From assembly GCA_973895155.1 (NCBI GenBank), contig OZ316894.1, positions 24,180,001 through 24,244,000 on the forward strand: a stretch of DNA of 64,000 nt. Reading direction: 5' to 3'. The DNA is from Marsupella aquatica (lineage: Eukaryota; Marchantiophyta). Of the stretch, positions 34,220 through 49,051 are shown in pieces; within the stretch, counting starts at the first letter, position 1; each line of letters opens with the position of its first letter. The notes beneath the pieces were generated by a model, which did not search any database, had not been told where the DNA came from, and worked only from the letters and a program-made list of their open reading frames with translations. A program made the translations under genes and the position numbers.

Positions 34220-37200
34220 ATGGCTTCTCCTTCAGGAAGTACGCCGCAGGAGCCGGGAGACGTGGAGACAGGATCCAATAGTAGCAGGAGCAGCAAAAGT
34301 AATGACAGTTCGAAAGGCATTCTCGGAGTTCGGGATCCTTTTACCGTCTCAGGAGCTGCAGGACGGTCAAGAAGGGAAGACGACGAAGAGGGATTGAAGT
34401 GGGCCGCTTGGGAGAGGCTTCCATCCTATGACCGCTTGCGAACGACTGTGCTTGGCCGACACAATAGCAAGGGAGAGAAGGTGTTCGATCACGTTGACGT
34501 CTTGAATGTAGGTCCTGAGGTAAATAAAGCTTTCATCGATAAGCAATTCCAAAGACAGCCAGAGGTTGACAATGAAGACTTCCTGGTTAAAATACGCAAG
34601 CGCCTTGATAAGTGAGTTTTACACAAACCATTTCCAGTTGAATATTCTTCTTGGTCACACGAGCATCTTTGAATTGAACCCGAAACACCCCCATAAATGG
34701 ATGTCAATTGTGGAATCAGCGTCAGTTTCGAAGGGGCATTTTCATATTCTTCCTGCGTCATTGCCAGTCGTTGTTCAAGACAGTTTAGATATATGATCTA
34801 GAAGCTACCTCAGTGTGTCTTGTATGAAAGGATGCCTACGTAACCCTCTATCCATGTACACATAGGTGGATCGGAGGGTCTCGTATGAACCAATAGCTAA
34901 TCTTGATCCATGTCGAATTGACACATCCTTAGAAGGCCTTGTCCAATGTACGTTGAATTTCTGAGAAAAGTGAGGACTCTTTCGACAAGCTATATATATT
35001 CAGAGGCACAATTGAACATTTTTTTCCAGAGTGGATCTCAAGCTGCCAACTGTGGAAGTTCGATACGAAAACTTAACACTATCTGCTGCTTGTCGTGTCG
35101 GCGATCGATTTCTTCCAACCCTTCCAAACACATTCGTTAATGCAATGAATGTAAGGCATTCTCAACCCTTGATTTGGACATTTAGCTAGACCTTCGCTAT
35201 TTCGTTGATTTGGTTAAAGTAATTTTGTGATACGTTAGGACTAGCTTCAGCAGCGCAGCATAGGGACTTTTACCCACCGACATTTGTATCGCCTGTGGCA
35301 AGGACGAAAACTATATATTATGCTTGTCCGTGAGTCACCTTATCGAAGTGTTTAAAGTGCCAGATCCATTATTAGAAACAAATAAATATAAACAAACTCT
35401 ACAGTTGACAAGCTCAGATTTCTAAATTGATTTGAAGTCTGACCTGGTCAGGAGGCCATTCTGAAGCGTAAACTATCCATGGAATGTGTTAACTCAAGAA
35501 ACTATATAGCCTTCCTCGTCAATCCTCTCTTCCCTGAAAAAGTTTAATTTCAAGTATGTCCGTAACGAGCGGAATGTGGGATGATGCTTTGATGGTAAGT
35601 GGATCAAGGGGTATGACTAGGAATCATGGTTTCTGATAAATCAATTGATACATCAGATGGAATCGAAGGTACATTACTTACATCCAACGGGGCCTGTGCA
35701 GGACTTCCTAGGTATTTTTAATCTCTCGTTCGTGAAGCAGAGATACATCACCATCTTACACGAGGTCAGCGGGATCATCAAGCCTGGCAGGTCGTTAACT
35801 GACCTTTAACGTTCCCACTATTTTGATTTTATCTTCTCTTTTTACTCCCATCTTTTCCATTATTTTCTGGAGTATTCTTTCTTTTTCTCGGCCTCTCTAT
35901 GCACCAGATAAGGTATTTAACTGCTGGGCTCAGATAGTCTATACTAAGAGGTACCCGGAAGTGATCAGCACTGCTGCAATATCTCTCAATTGAAGTCATA
36001 TCTAACTGGTTGTGTGTTCGTCTGCAGAATGACGTTACTCCTCGGCCCTCCCAGCTCCGGGAGAACGAGTCTTCTCCTTGCACTTGCAGCATCACTGGAA
36101 CCCAGTGTGACGGTAATGTCCTTGCGTAAATCTTAATTCGTGAACGCCTTTCGCATCTCAATACATTGAATCGAGCTCGTGACAAACGCAAGTTCGCGAT
36201 GCGGGGTGTCGTGTACAGTTATTTCAGTCGCAGTCTATTATGAATATAATATAAATGTGCGGAGCAATTGATGGTCTCAGAAAACTCAATTGAAATTTTT
36301 TTGACAAGGTGGACCCTGAGAATGTGGCCCATAATACTTCCGTGTCTGACTATAATCATATATTTTTCTCTATGACTTCAGCAAACAGGGACCGTCACCT
36401 ATAACGGACATACCTTTGATGACTTCCTGCCACAAAAGACGGCGGCGTACATTAATCAGAGTGACATGCATTCGGGGGAGTTTACCGTAAGAGAGACATT
36501 GGATTACGCCTCTCGCTATCAAGGGGTTGGTTCTCGATATAGTGAGTTGGCCAGTGTCCGCGCTTAAAGTAATTTATCATTTTCAGAAGTTTTCATGTGA
36601 CCTCTCTAAGTTCCAGAACAATGTGGATACACAGTGTCCCAGTCTTATGAGGCTGTGTTGCGGATGATCTTCTCTGGTTCTTCAGAGCAATATGTAGTTA
36701 ATGTACCATGCCTAATAATACAGACTTTACACTGCGATCTTGCAGACCTGCTAACAGAACTCGTGAAGAGAGAAAAAGAGCTCGGAATCTATCCCGATCC
36801 AGATGTTGATTACTACATGAAGGTGAGGTGACGCTCGTTTCATGTATTTTTCCTTAGAATTTATTGATTTAATTCTCCTGGTCTCACTTGGGATGCATTT
36901 GTCCAATTTTATCAATCATTTCACCTTCAGATCTGGTAAGCAGAGGTCACACGATTTTCTTGAAACAATGCGCTTTGTTGCTATAGTGAAACCTTGGTCT
37001 GGTAGCAAGAAGTTTTGCTTGTAATGCACAGCTAAAATAGTAAGGACGTCATGTCTAGCTGGAAGACCATTGACTGCAGTCGTGTCCGTTTTGACACCAA
37101 GTTGTCCAAACTACTTGCTTACAGACAACTTCGATGGAAGGCGCATCGCACGACCTAGTAACGGACTACATAATTAAGGTGCTCCTCTGATTCTGGTCGC

Positions 37201-40200
37201 CTCTTTGCAATCTTGCGGTTGGTGACCGTGTCTGTGCGCTATCCCGTAATGATTGAAAGTTGAAGCAATTAATAACAGAATCAGAGCCTGCTCACATTGT
37301 GGATCATACTTGTGAGACCGGGAGTGAGACCTTGCGATGCGAATATGGCAATGGATCTCTGTCCACTGCCGCATTCTCGATCATGGACTCCACCTAAATC
37401 GACTGTAGCTGATCAAAGCTCGATCTAATAGTTCTGAAAGGGTTCTTGTTCTTCCTTGTTCGATCTATCTCCCGACCTCAAATCCAGTGTTATGTACAAA
37501 ATCTTCAAAACTAATTGAAGTTGGCGTACCATGTTTCTTTTGATCCTAAGCTCAAACTTGTCTCTGATTGGCCAGATCTTAGGACTAGATGCCTGCAAAG
37601 ATACGTTGATTGGAGATGAAATGCGCCGAGGGATATCTGGGGGGCAAAAGAAACGAGTAACAATCGGTAGGTTTCCATTCACCATGCGTGCGAAATGTCT
37701 GATTCCCCAAGCAGTCCAATCCTTTCAATGAGATTGCTTAGAGGGAGATAATTTAGCCCCCAGTCCGTGGAGTACTCCAGCGGAATGGGAAACTATCATG
37801 TGCTATCATGGCTCAGTTGTAGGATTTAGGCCGGACAGATCGAAGGGGAGAACTAACACTAGATGTCAAGAATGTTCCGTGAATGCAACGAACTAATCAT
37901 GTTTAAATATCGGGAAATTAATTTGACTTCTGACTCCGGCCTCCTCAAAAACAGTGATGTCCAAAATAGGACCATCCAAGCGTGTAAATCATGGTTCTAA
38001 TTGTGTGCTGATAACCGATTCTTGGATGTGGCTACCTAGGCGAACTTCTCGTGGGACCGTGGAGGACTTATTTCATGGACGAGATCACGAATGGTTTGGA
38101 CAGTTCCACAGCATTCCGGATAATTACATGCCTGGGTCATTTTTGTCACGTCATGGAGATGACTATGCTCATTGCATTGTTACAGCCCGCTCCAGAAATC
38201 TTCGAGCTTTTCGATGATATCATTCTGCTCTCGGACGGGCAGATTGTCTATCATGGTCCTCGTGAGAATATAGAGGAGTTTTTCGCCTCTTGTGGTTTTA
38301 AGTGCCCTGCGAGAAAGGGCCTTGCTGACTTTCTGCAAGAGGTAATGAGCCTTTGCGTATTTGTCCTTTAAGAGAATCCTATGTCAAGGTGATGCTCATT
38401 TCACCGGGATTTGATATTTATCGCCTTCTACCTTCTTTAAACTTAAAACGGAGCTACTGTTATGTTCTACGTCCATCGCTAGTCTCAGAATATGCTTCAA
38501 TACCATCTGATTCATTTTTTAGTGGTGTCCCGAGCAATATTCTTAATTGTATTTATCATTCATTTAGTAATGTTGCTACTCGTATTTTGTCAGGTGACCT
38601 CTCGGAAAGACCAGGAGCAGTACTGGGCCGACAAAAGTAAGCCCTATCAATATGTTTCAGTTACCACTTTTAGTCGAGCCTTCAAGGACTTTCATGTGGG
38701 AGTGAAATTACAAGAAGACTTGGGAACTTCATATGACAAATCGGAGAGTCACAGTGGAGCTTTGTCGTTTGAGCAATGGCCACTCTCTCAGTATGATTAT
38801 TTCAAAATTACATTCCAAAAGGAAGTGCTCTTTTTGAAGAGAAACTCCTTCATTTACATCTTCAAAACAGTTCAGGTACTTCGCGCTTCAAACTATGCGT
38901 TCACAACAATTTGTGACCATTCTTGTATTGACAAGCCCTAAATTGAGCCTCTAAATTGACGTGAATTCTGGATGCAGATGTTAATACAAGGTTTAATACT
39001 GGCAACAGTGTTTTTCCGCACGAGAATGCATAGACGGACTTACGCCGACGCACAAGTTTGGAATGGAGCTATTTTTGCTAACTCAATCACCGTCATGTTT
39101 ACCGGATTTGCCGACGTGACTCTCACAGTAGTTCGGCTGCCGTTCTTCTACAAATTACGGGACAAGAAAATGTTCCCAGCTTGGGCATTCGCTCTTTCAA
39201 CCCTCGTGACAAGGATCCCCTTCTCACTTACGGAGGCCACAGTTTTCGTTGCCCTCACTTACTATCCAATGGGCTTCGCTCCAGCCCCTGGAAGGTGAGA
39301 AATTGAACGATGTCGTTAGAATCTGGCTGTTAAGTGAAACCGTGGATGCAACCTTGTGGAGAAATGCTTATTTGCTGGCTGGAAGTGACGAACTTCGGCA
39401 GCTCTTAGGTTCAAAGAATTTAGTTCTGGTTGTGAATTGACGCTTGCACAAGAACATTGAGAAATTCTAACAGAAGGGTTAGCATGTATTCTCCATTTAC
39501 TATTATCTGCTCATGCATCCGCTCAAAAGTTGCCAGAAAGCATATTGAGTTTCCTTCCATTCTTTGCTTTGCAGATTTTTCAAAGTGTTGCTGATATACA
39601 TTGTCGGGCACCAAATGGCGTCGAGTATGTTTCGTGCGATTGCTGGATGGTGCCGTACCATGATCATTGCAAACTCGCTAGGGTCCCTTGTGCTCACCAT
39701 GGTTTATTCCCTTGGAGGATATATTGTCCCACGTTCAAGATTCAAAAAATGGTGGATCTGGGGCTACTGGATATCCCCTCTCTCGTGGAGTATGATAGGA
39801 GTCTCGGAAAATGAATTTCTATCCTCAAAATGGGATAATCAGGTATGAGTCAGATTTCGACCATGCTCGCGAGAATTTAAAGAGTACATTATGAAGAACG
39901 TTTGACCCATTATTCTGAAAACCACTGTTAACTTCATCTGTTTCAAACTGATTTCCCGACTGATTTTAAACCCTGAGAATTACAGTTCGATATTTCTCTA
40001 TAAGCATGAAAGACTGAACAGACCCCAGAGCATATATATCTAGTAAAGTTAATATGCAAAAGATATGCAGTGCGCTGTGAAACAAAGTAAGATTCGAGTA
40101 AGTTTTCTAATATCAGGTAGTGACTAGGCTAGCCTGCGTTACTATTAATATCGATCAAATGCCAGCGGACTGGCCCAAACTTTCCGAGACTTCACGAAGT

Positions 40201-43200
40201 GGGATATTTACGGCGCTTGTACGTGTATCCTTTGTTCGTTCAATAATTTATTCCAAGCATATGTCTCCACACTATATCTATGCAAAGTGTGAGCTGTGAT
40301 ATAATTGTTTTTGTTGAAGAAGTACTAACAGTATAGTTCAAACAGTTTTTTACGGCGCTTTTCCATGGATGTTTACAGCGCACTCCAGGGTACAAAGAAA
40401 CGCTTGGCAAACTGCAGTTGCATCTTGCCGGGTACTATCCACATAGCTACTGGTACTGGATAGCTGTCGGGGTGATCGTTTCACAGATTTTTATCTACAA
40501 CTTTTTGTTCATCACGGCGTTGACATATATGAAAGGTGCTCCTACTTCCCGCACACGATCTTCCATTTGTTTAAACAAAATTGTAGAACCTCGCTGTTCG
40601 TACATGATCAAAATGTTGACTGTGGGACTGTGGTGCATGTAGCACCCGGGAGGCCCCAGCCTGTCATATCCGAAGAAGCTCTTGCTCAGTCCGAGGAGAA
40701 TCGGACTGGTCTGCCATCGGAAAGTAAGATCCAAACAACCAGATCTGAATCCAAAGCCTACGCCTCTGAATCCCCTTCCATTGCTCCTGGAGGTCCATCA
40801 GGTAAGGCCATCATTCATTTTTATACGAAAATTAGCATGTAAATTTCCGATTCTCTTGACGATGCAGTTGAAATCAGTTGGCTCGCTTGGAGTTCTATAC
40901 AGTATAGCACACTCCCTTCCCAGGAATCATTTTTACTGGCGGGGCATGCATGCACTGCCTATATATAGGAAATTGAAATTAAGAGCTGTCTAGTACGACA
41001 TATTAAAGTCACAGGCAAGTATACTGCAGGATCAACATCGATGCCTACTGAACACAATCCAGAAGCGGACCTGCCGCACAAGGCCTCAGAATTAACTCCG
41101 CAACCATCAGCAAGCTCAAGAAGGTCATCAAGGACCTCTATGGAATTAGAAGGTGCTGTGGGTGCACCTGCAAAACATGGAATGGTTTTGCCTTTCCAAC
41201 CCTTGACAATTAGTTTCAACAACATCGGCTACTATGTCGATATGCCTTCGGTACTTCCCCTGCCTATTACGCTGTAAAATGTCTACGTACAGGTGTTCCA
41301 CTTAGTTATTAGAGCATAGTAACTGACAATATAGTGCGACACTTATTAGTCATAATGCGCCTACTATCAAGTGTTTCTTTCGTAACTCAAAATATTTTGC
41401 GACAGAAATGGTATACGTAAGAGCAAGCTTCCTGAGGTTGTGGACTTTCTGAACAATGGTACGAGGATTAACGTTACCAGTTGGGCACACGATTGCAAAT
41501 TGTGACAGGAAATGAGGCAGCGTGGTGCAACGGAGGATAATCTCCAGTTATTGCGGAATATCACTGGCGCTTTTCGACCTGGTGTTCTCACTGCTCTGGT
41601 GGGGGTCACAGGAGCTGGGAAGGTAAGAAGATGGACCTCACCCTATATCCCATGCTTGGGAAGTGTTGTCTTGTACCACAGTACCAGAAATGCGGCCCTG
41701 GTCTAGAGGACGACGTTATGGTGGTTGAACGATGATGAGATACCAGCCGAAATGAATGAATGAATGAGATTCACGAACCTAGCTTGGCCTTGTCTGCTAC
41801 TCATGATGTTCGTCAAAATAATGTGAGAATGTTGTCTTAACGCACCGCAGAGTACACTTATGGATGTCCTCCTGGGAAGGAAGACGAGAGGCACCGTCAC
41901 GGGCGAGATCTATATCTCTGGATTTCCCAAGAAACAGGAGACATTCGCGCGGGTGTCAGGTTACTGCGAGCAGAATGATATCCATTCTCCCCAAATTACG
42001 GTTCGCGAGTCCCTCGAATTCTCCGCGTTTCTCCGCCTTTCTCCGGATGTTAATGACGAAAACAAGCAGGTACGGGATTGTGCAACAGCCCCAGGAATGA
42101 TTGGATATATTGTTTGTCAGTGCTTTACTGCGAGCAGAACATCGAATCGATAGTCACTTGAACTGTCCGTGACCACCGGTGCACATGAATTTTCTTGTGG
42201 AAACAATGTTTGTTCAGCACAGAAGTCTTATTATTGCGAGACAAACATTGAAACACCAAAGTGAATCGTAATGATTAATGTCACGCAGCAATTTGTGGAC
42301 GAGGTTTTGGACTTAGTTGAGTTGACTACTTTGAAAAACTCTATAGTGGGACTGCCCGCTGTATCTGGTTTATCTACCGAGCAACGCAAACGACTGACCA
42401 TAGCAGTAGAGCTGGTCGCGAATCCCTCCATCATTTTTATGGACGAGCCAACATCTGGTCTTGACGCTCGGGCAGCAGCCATTGTGATGAGGGCGGTTAG
42501 AAACACAGTTGACACTGGTCGCACTGTGGTCTGTACCATTCATCAACCCAGCATTGACATATTCGAGTCTTTCGATGAGGTAAGTCAATTTTTCCAAATT
42601 AAAGTCTAGGTTTCGATCACCTTTGTTAGACTTTCCTAGCTACAGTTGACCTTTCCATTGAATGATATTCATTTGATATTCTGCCACATACTGTATACGC
42701 ATTCGTGTGGGTAAGTACTGCCTGACGGAAAGGTGTTGCAATCTCGTATCATCGCAGCTATTGCTGCTGAAGCTTGGTGGGGAAGCAATTTATGCGGGTC
42801 CATTGGGACGTGACTCTCGCCACCTGATCGATTACTTTGAGGTGTGAAGCTTACTTCAACATATGGTAACCTGTATTAAAGAGAATCGGCTTACAGATTA
42901 CTATCTATATATAGAACTCAGATATTCATTTGTGCTTCCCTTCTTCACTGTGATTGACACCTAGCTTTCCTCTCAATTCGTTCAGGCCATTCCCGGGATT
43001 CCTCCGATTAAGAACGGCATCAACCCTGCAACCTGGATGCTAGAAGTCACTACGTCGGACATGGAAAAAAAACTTGGACTCGACTTTGCTGAACATTACA
43101 GGAATTCAGATTTATCTCAGTACGGGCGAGAGCTTTCCTTCAGAATTTAGAGTTTGAATTCCACCCTCTACATAATGCAAATTGTGATGCGAAACTGGTC

Positions 43201-44926
43201 GTGATCAGCACTCAAGATTCTTCCATAGAGTTTTTTGGTATTACTCATTTAACTTCTGAAGAACTGAAAAGCAGCTAAATCCGCACAATGGCATGTAAGG
43301 TTTTGCTCAGAGCGATGACAACTTTGCTCGCGCGTGCATGGTCATGAATTGCAGGCAAATCAAAGGTCTCGCAGATGACCTAAGCAAGCCTGTTCCTGGT
43401 AGCCAGGACCTGCACTTCCCGGATAAATTCTCGCAGCCGGCGATTCGGCAACTAGCTTCTTGTCTATGGAAGCAAAACTTGACGTATTGGCGCACCCCAG
43501 ACTACAACAATGTTCGATATTTCTTCACGATTTTTTCGGCTCTCTTTTTCGGCACGTTGTTCTTGCACGTAGGCCAGAAACGGTGAGAGTCTTGCTTTTT
43601 CCGAAGGCAGATCTCACTCTAGTCTTTTTTTTTCGAAGCCTTTCCCTGCTTTGCCCCTCGGTTGTTTCACCTCAAGAAGAACAAACAGTTGGCGATCTCA
43701 TGAGAGGTGGTTAAGTCTACCATTGAAAGAATCTACTTAGAGTATCGGGCTTAGACCCTGTAAGTAAATGCTTCACGTTTCGTTTCTACATGTTGCCGTG
43801 TTCATAACAAGCTCCGATCAAGCTGTTCATCACAACGTTTTAAGAAGACTTTGAGTTGAATCATTTAATATTTACACCAGCCCATGGTTTAATGCTGTTG
43901 CTGTGCTTATAATGGCAGGTCTACCCAGTTCAATATCTTGGAAGTTATGGGCGCAATTTATGCCTCTAGTCTTCTGATAGGAATTATTATGTCGACCACT
44001 GTTCAGCCAATGATAGGAACAGAACGCGCAGTGTTTTATCGGGAGCATGCAGCTGGGATGTATTCCTCTATAGCCTACTCTGTGTCCCAGGTACATCACT
44101 CTGGCCCCTTGTCAGTTACATAGATATCGATATATCTCAGAATTTTCTCCAATTTATTACAAGACTATAATGCTTTGAAGGCAAGGTTTTAATTCATTGA
44201 CTTATACCTGTGTTGCTCGATGCAGATCCTAATTGAAATACCGTACACTTTCGTGCAAGCTCTACTTTACAGCTCGATTACATATTCATTGATTAACTTG
44301 GAGTGGAACGCTGATAAATTCTTTCTGTACCTCTACTTCACCTTCTGCGTCACCATTCTATTTATCTATTACGGAATGATGACGGTGGCTCTTACTCCAA
44401 ATGTACAAGTTGCCACAGTGTTGTCTGCCTTCTTCTTCAACGTCTGGAACATTTTCAGCGGCTTCATTATCGCCAAGCCAGTAAGCCTGTCTTATTGAAC
44501 TGCTCTCTTATGTTCGGTGTCGCCTCTATATCGCTACATATGGTTGATTACGATAGCCACTATGAAGCTTTCCGCAAAAAACCTAAAAACACTTCAAAAT
44601 TGAATCAGTTTCATCGTATTCTGACCTGTTTGAACTGGGAACTTGTGCAGAGAATGCCAAAATGGTGGTCGTGGTATTACTGGGCCTGTCCTTTAGCGTG
44701 GCACATCTACGGGTCTGTCACTGCGCAATTTGGAGATCTGCACGATAAATTACTCCGTGTTACTGGCGAAGCGGAGCTTGTATCGATCCCCCACTATCTC
44801 CGACAAGCCTTCGGTTTCCGTCACAGCTGGCTCGGCTTTAGCGTTGGAATGACCGTCTTGTTTCCATCTATATTTGCCGTTACCTATGTCCTGGCAATCA
44901 AGTACATCAATTTTCAGCAAAGATAA
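34220..44926 (+). CDS. Full-size PDR-type ABC transporter (ABCG subfamily)
   Basis: Twenty-four exons join in phase to about 1,530 residues: 34220-34611, 35030-35150, 35657-35790, 36028-36112, 36382-36541, 36746-36822, 37125-37178, 37576-37666, 38040-38341, 38594-38875, 38978-39294, 39575-39842, 40379-40535, 40643-40801, 41030-41250, 41509-41622, 41851-42069, 42289-42579, 42758-42841, 42986-43119, 43355-43582, 43919-44090, 44226-44480, 44651-44926. All introns are GT-AG. The order NBD1-TMD1-NBD2-TMD2 marks the plant PDR family: plasma-membrane exporters of hormones, terpenoids, cuticle or defence compounds. NBD1 has GPPSSGRTS (Arg228 in place of the Walker A Lys), ISGGQ (361-365) and YFMDE. 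NBD2 is canonical: GVTGAGK (972-978), LSTEQ (1079-1083), MDEPTSG and IHQPS. The inter-half linker (exons 13-15) is long, which explains a length above the usual 1,430 or so. The ATG at 34220 gives a typical PDR N-terminus; an in-frame open stretch upstream lacks family features. Substrate unknown. Confidence 0.93.
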
Positions 44927-47900
44927 CTGGCAACGCTCCTATCCAACAATTTCGTTGATTCAATTGCACTATGAATCAAGAAATTAGACACGAGAATTCC
45001 CTCGGGAGAACATTGGGTGCAGAGGGCATGTGGCGATGGAGAATTGTGCTGGAAACGACTACTCAGAAGAGTAGAGAGACTCGATTCTGGCTAGTTTTCA
45101 TGCACATCTCAGTTGGGCACAAGCAAAATATGCAATTTGTTTGTGTGAGATGTACGGGATTGAATAAATAATGAAGATCACTGCGCAGTTCCGTCATCAA
45201 CCATGGAGGTCCAGCGTGTGCCTATCGGCTGAAGCTGGGCAAGCGCAGCCCGTCAGGAAGACCGAAAGTGTGAATCAGTCCACGACGAGTATTTTGTCAT
45301 GTGTGCATTAGGAGATCATTCCAATTTTGCCCTCGTTTTCTCGCAGTTGCCAGAAGCGCTTGAATTAATGATGCCCACTTGAAAGTGTCTCGATAGCAAA
45401 GGGAGGCCGCTCCTACTTAGCTCAGGGGAATTTTCGGGTTCCTACAATTGCAACAAAGGAGATTCTCCTTCTGCATCGTCATCGTCGATCCGCCAGAAAT
45501 CAATTTAGAGCATAGCTGAGCTTTGATCAAGGCTAAGCTGCATGATCTAATTTGGAATTCTTCTTATTAATTAGATTCTCTGTAACCATCGACTCCGTAG
45601 CGTTTACTAGAACAGGATAGCCTACTTTTGTACAGTCTTGAACACTTTTTCTCGTGTTTGAAGCCATAATGGACTCCGTCGGTAGTGGACCTGCTATTTG
45701 GAAACAGGGTTTATTTTATTCAATGGAGTTTTATCATTCCACTATCTCCTCTAATGCTGTCGACTACTGAAGCTCAGATGTTAGCACATGATTGTAAAGG
45801 TATCAAGAAGATAAGCACGTTGAGTCGTATACCCTGCAGAATAAATAATCAAGTTGACCCATGCAAATGCTGAAGGACGCTGCATCCTTTAGCAAATGCA
45901 GCTAGCCAGTCAAATGCAGCAAATGCAGCTAGCAGTGCAAGATGATTAGATGATTAGCAATTCTACTGACACTGTTCTGAGATCAGAAAGATTAATAGAC
46001 TTCCGAATCGACTAACCTACGGGGCCTGGTCACCTATAGTCCTGATTTATTTCAGTTTTAGATCGAACAAAACAAAATAGTCCTAATTGTTGTAACTGAA
46101 ACTATTTGGTCCAAGATGCGTATTTCTATTGTCCCTATTTGTCCATTATGCGAAGTTTTGTTCAGACCCTTTTGCTGCCACAATTTGGGACGCTACTCAT
46201 TTGAATTCTGTTTCAATAAAAGGGTCAGAATCAGTCTAGAGCAGCAAGGACGAAGCGAGCATCGGAGGACAACTCAGACTTACTGTTAGTTCCTTCAATG
46301 CTGTTTCAATAAAATAATAGGAATAGGAATCAGTCAACTCTCGCGAGGGCTATGCGCAGCTATACGCCTCGTATCGGAGGACACTTGAAAGGCACACTAA
46401 AGGAGCGGAGTTCTCTAAGACTGCGGTGAAGATCCGTGTACTAGGATTTGTCCGGATTGGCCATCTTCATCAACATTCCCACGCCGCAGAGATATGTGAC
46501 GCATAGGGCAGCAATTCCTCGCTGCAGCCGAGCACTCGGTAGTTACGTGTAACGTATGCAACAGAAATTGATGTTATGGTTTTGCTTAGGGTCTTGTTAG
46601 AATGATGTATGGTGACAACCCCTGAAAAGAATAATGCTCAATGGTCACATCGATCCCTGTATCCATGGATTCCGCATAGTCATTGCCAGTGTTGCGAGGA
46701 CTGCTGGGTCCACAATGATGGGAATGTTTTATCAGGATCAAAGATCGAACTGCCGGCTCAGGCTGCAGGCCCTTCCCTCTCGTTTGGGAGAATCTCTTTC
46801 CTGTCGATGTGGAGAATGTCGCTACAATCTCAGTTCAAGTTACTTCATTCAGATTACTCATCCACAAGTTCCTGTCTTGCGACCGAACGGATCCTGTCGT
46901 ATTTCCATCCTGACGAGGCTTGATCCTGGAGATAAAAGATCACAAGAATTTTCTACATGTCTACTATTAATACAGTGGTGGTTTTGACTTAGCGACTGTT
47001 ATACTTCCGTTATCTCCGAACAAAGAAGTCCTCAACTCGGGATGACTGAACGTCGCTGTTGCGGCGGCCGAAGACTTACGCACAGCCCATATCGTTAATG
47101 TCCCTTCAGATTAGGCGACGACCGGAGAGTGCAGAAAAATTACGAATATGATTAAGTCTTGACATCGTTTATCACCAATTTGACGGTCACAGCTCCATTA
47201 GTTCATTGATTAAATGACTGGTGACATTTCTTGTAAATGTATTGCTATATGTGTACGAGTTTGAATAGCTTCGATTGAGAGCGCTTGATTTTCCCAGTGA
47301 GAGAAGATTTAAAGGGTACTTACTTCTCAGCCGATCTTAAAGAGAAACCCCGAGAGAACCATCTCTGCTATCCTTAACGTCAGTGGATCCAGTCATTGTA
47401 CATGCCGATTGAAGCTTTAGTGTCTTCTCCCTTCAGCGATCCTTTCTCGTGGGTATGGGCTATGGCATCTTGGTATAGTTTACCTGGCTGGTGCATATTC
47501 CAGGTTTTTTAAGAAACAAGGATTGCAACTCATAACTTGATTTTGAATGCTGCCCTCGTCTTCTTTAGGAATGGGTGGATGGTGGGGTATGGTCTTGTGT
47601 GCTTTGTGTTTTCTATTGCAGAAAAATATCGATCCCTTTTGGTAGTGATGCTCATCGAATGTGAGTTGATGAGTACTTGTTAGGTCGGTACGTGGCGTGC
47701 AATTGACTCTCAAATAGCTGCCTCTCGTATAAATTCTCTGGATTGGGAAGACGGTTTTTGAGCTGGGCAATGACGATTAATCAGCCGCAACCCCTAAATC
47801 CCTAAACACATGCCGCAGAGAAAATACAGCTTTTGCCATCGTAATCAATTCTACATTTTATTTGAAACGAATGCAGTACAAGAGCGACATGGAATCATCG

Positions 47901-49051
47901 ATCGTATACAGTTCCGCTTCCACAGGAGCGTGCCGTCCAGGAAAATGAATGTTAATCTGAGAAAGCTGAAATGATTTCGACAGCATGACATGGCCACCAA
48001 GATCTATCGCAGAGGCCTACACAAGAGCTTACTGTCTGGAAAGCAAATGATTCGGCTATGATATCTGGGCATTTAAGATTCATATACAAAGTCATGCTTA
48101 CAGGAGTGTGCCGTCTGAGATGCTATTTAAAACGATTTCAGCAGCGTGACATATGGATGACTAAGATGCTTTGTATGACATTTCTTTCTACAAATTTAAA
48201 TAAGTTAGAAGATTTCAGGAACAGTTGGTGGGCGATCCAAAAGAAGAGAGTCCGATTATTTTGCAATAGAAAAGAAGAGCAACCTCTGTCTGCCTGAATA
48301 AATTGCAACTTTGTCCAGTTTCTAAGAGACGCACTTTCTCTATCGAACTACGCCGTCCGGTACGCCCTCAAACGGTGAGCAGAATCAATTAACGAGCGGA
48401 GAGCGGACCAGTGACATCATCAAACGATTCTGCCTTGCTCTCACATCAATAATATTGGTTTCCTGGTAGGGCTGCTCATCAACAAAAGTAATAAACAATC
48501 TAAGGCGTCTACCGAATATGCTATGGGACCTGACAAAAGTTAGGAATCAAAACGGTCTACAGTGTGCAATCTTGGAAACCTACAAAGCATTTGATACGTG
48601 CACGTCGCCTTTCAACGACGCACAGAGTGCTATTTTAACAGTTGGTCCGATCGAGCAGAAATGATATTTTACTTCGACTTACAATACAAATTTTGTAGAA
48701 CAGGGCAACTAGGCCCGCAGGATCGACGAATTAGAACAATACACCTCTTACTCTGGTGTTCTAACTAGAGACCTTCCATGTGATCATCCCATAGAAGAGG
48801 CCGTATTGTGTCTGAATGCAATGTTATCTAAATCTATAGTCTGATGTTCGAATCGAGGAACATCCTACCGCTCGACCTCTGTATGTAAGCTACAGAAGTG
48901 TGGGTGAACTATGCTAGTTAATGGAAGTAGCAAGAGGCGCTGTTGTGGTCGAAAGTAACATGTGACCTAATGTGGTCTTTTCTGTCTTCCTCCTCATTAA
49001 ACAGACCCGTGGAGGTACCCTCCTGAGAAACCACTTTAGAAGAGCTTCGAA
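44927..49051. other. Intergenic; no recognisable gene
   Basis: The stretch lies between the ends of two convergent genes. Short frames, including overlapping ones of 104 and 117 codons around 46609-46987, show no motif. A small repeat of CAAATGCAGCTAGC occurs near 45890-45935, and two telomere-like CCCTAAA units stand at 47792-47807. The first few hundred bases should hold the transporter's 3' untranslated region. Confidence 0.4.

Noticed and set aside
37174-37374. Minus-strand frame inside a PDR intron
   Set aside because: No domain, lies wholly in an intron between well-supported exons.
46609-46987. Possible second transporter fragment downstream of the PDR gene
   Set aside because: The frames resemble no PDR exon when read through; no motif supports it.
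47792-47807. Interstitial telomere repeat
   Set aside because: Only two CCCTAAA units; too short to mean anything.
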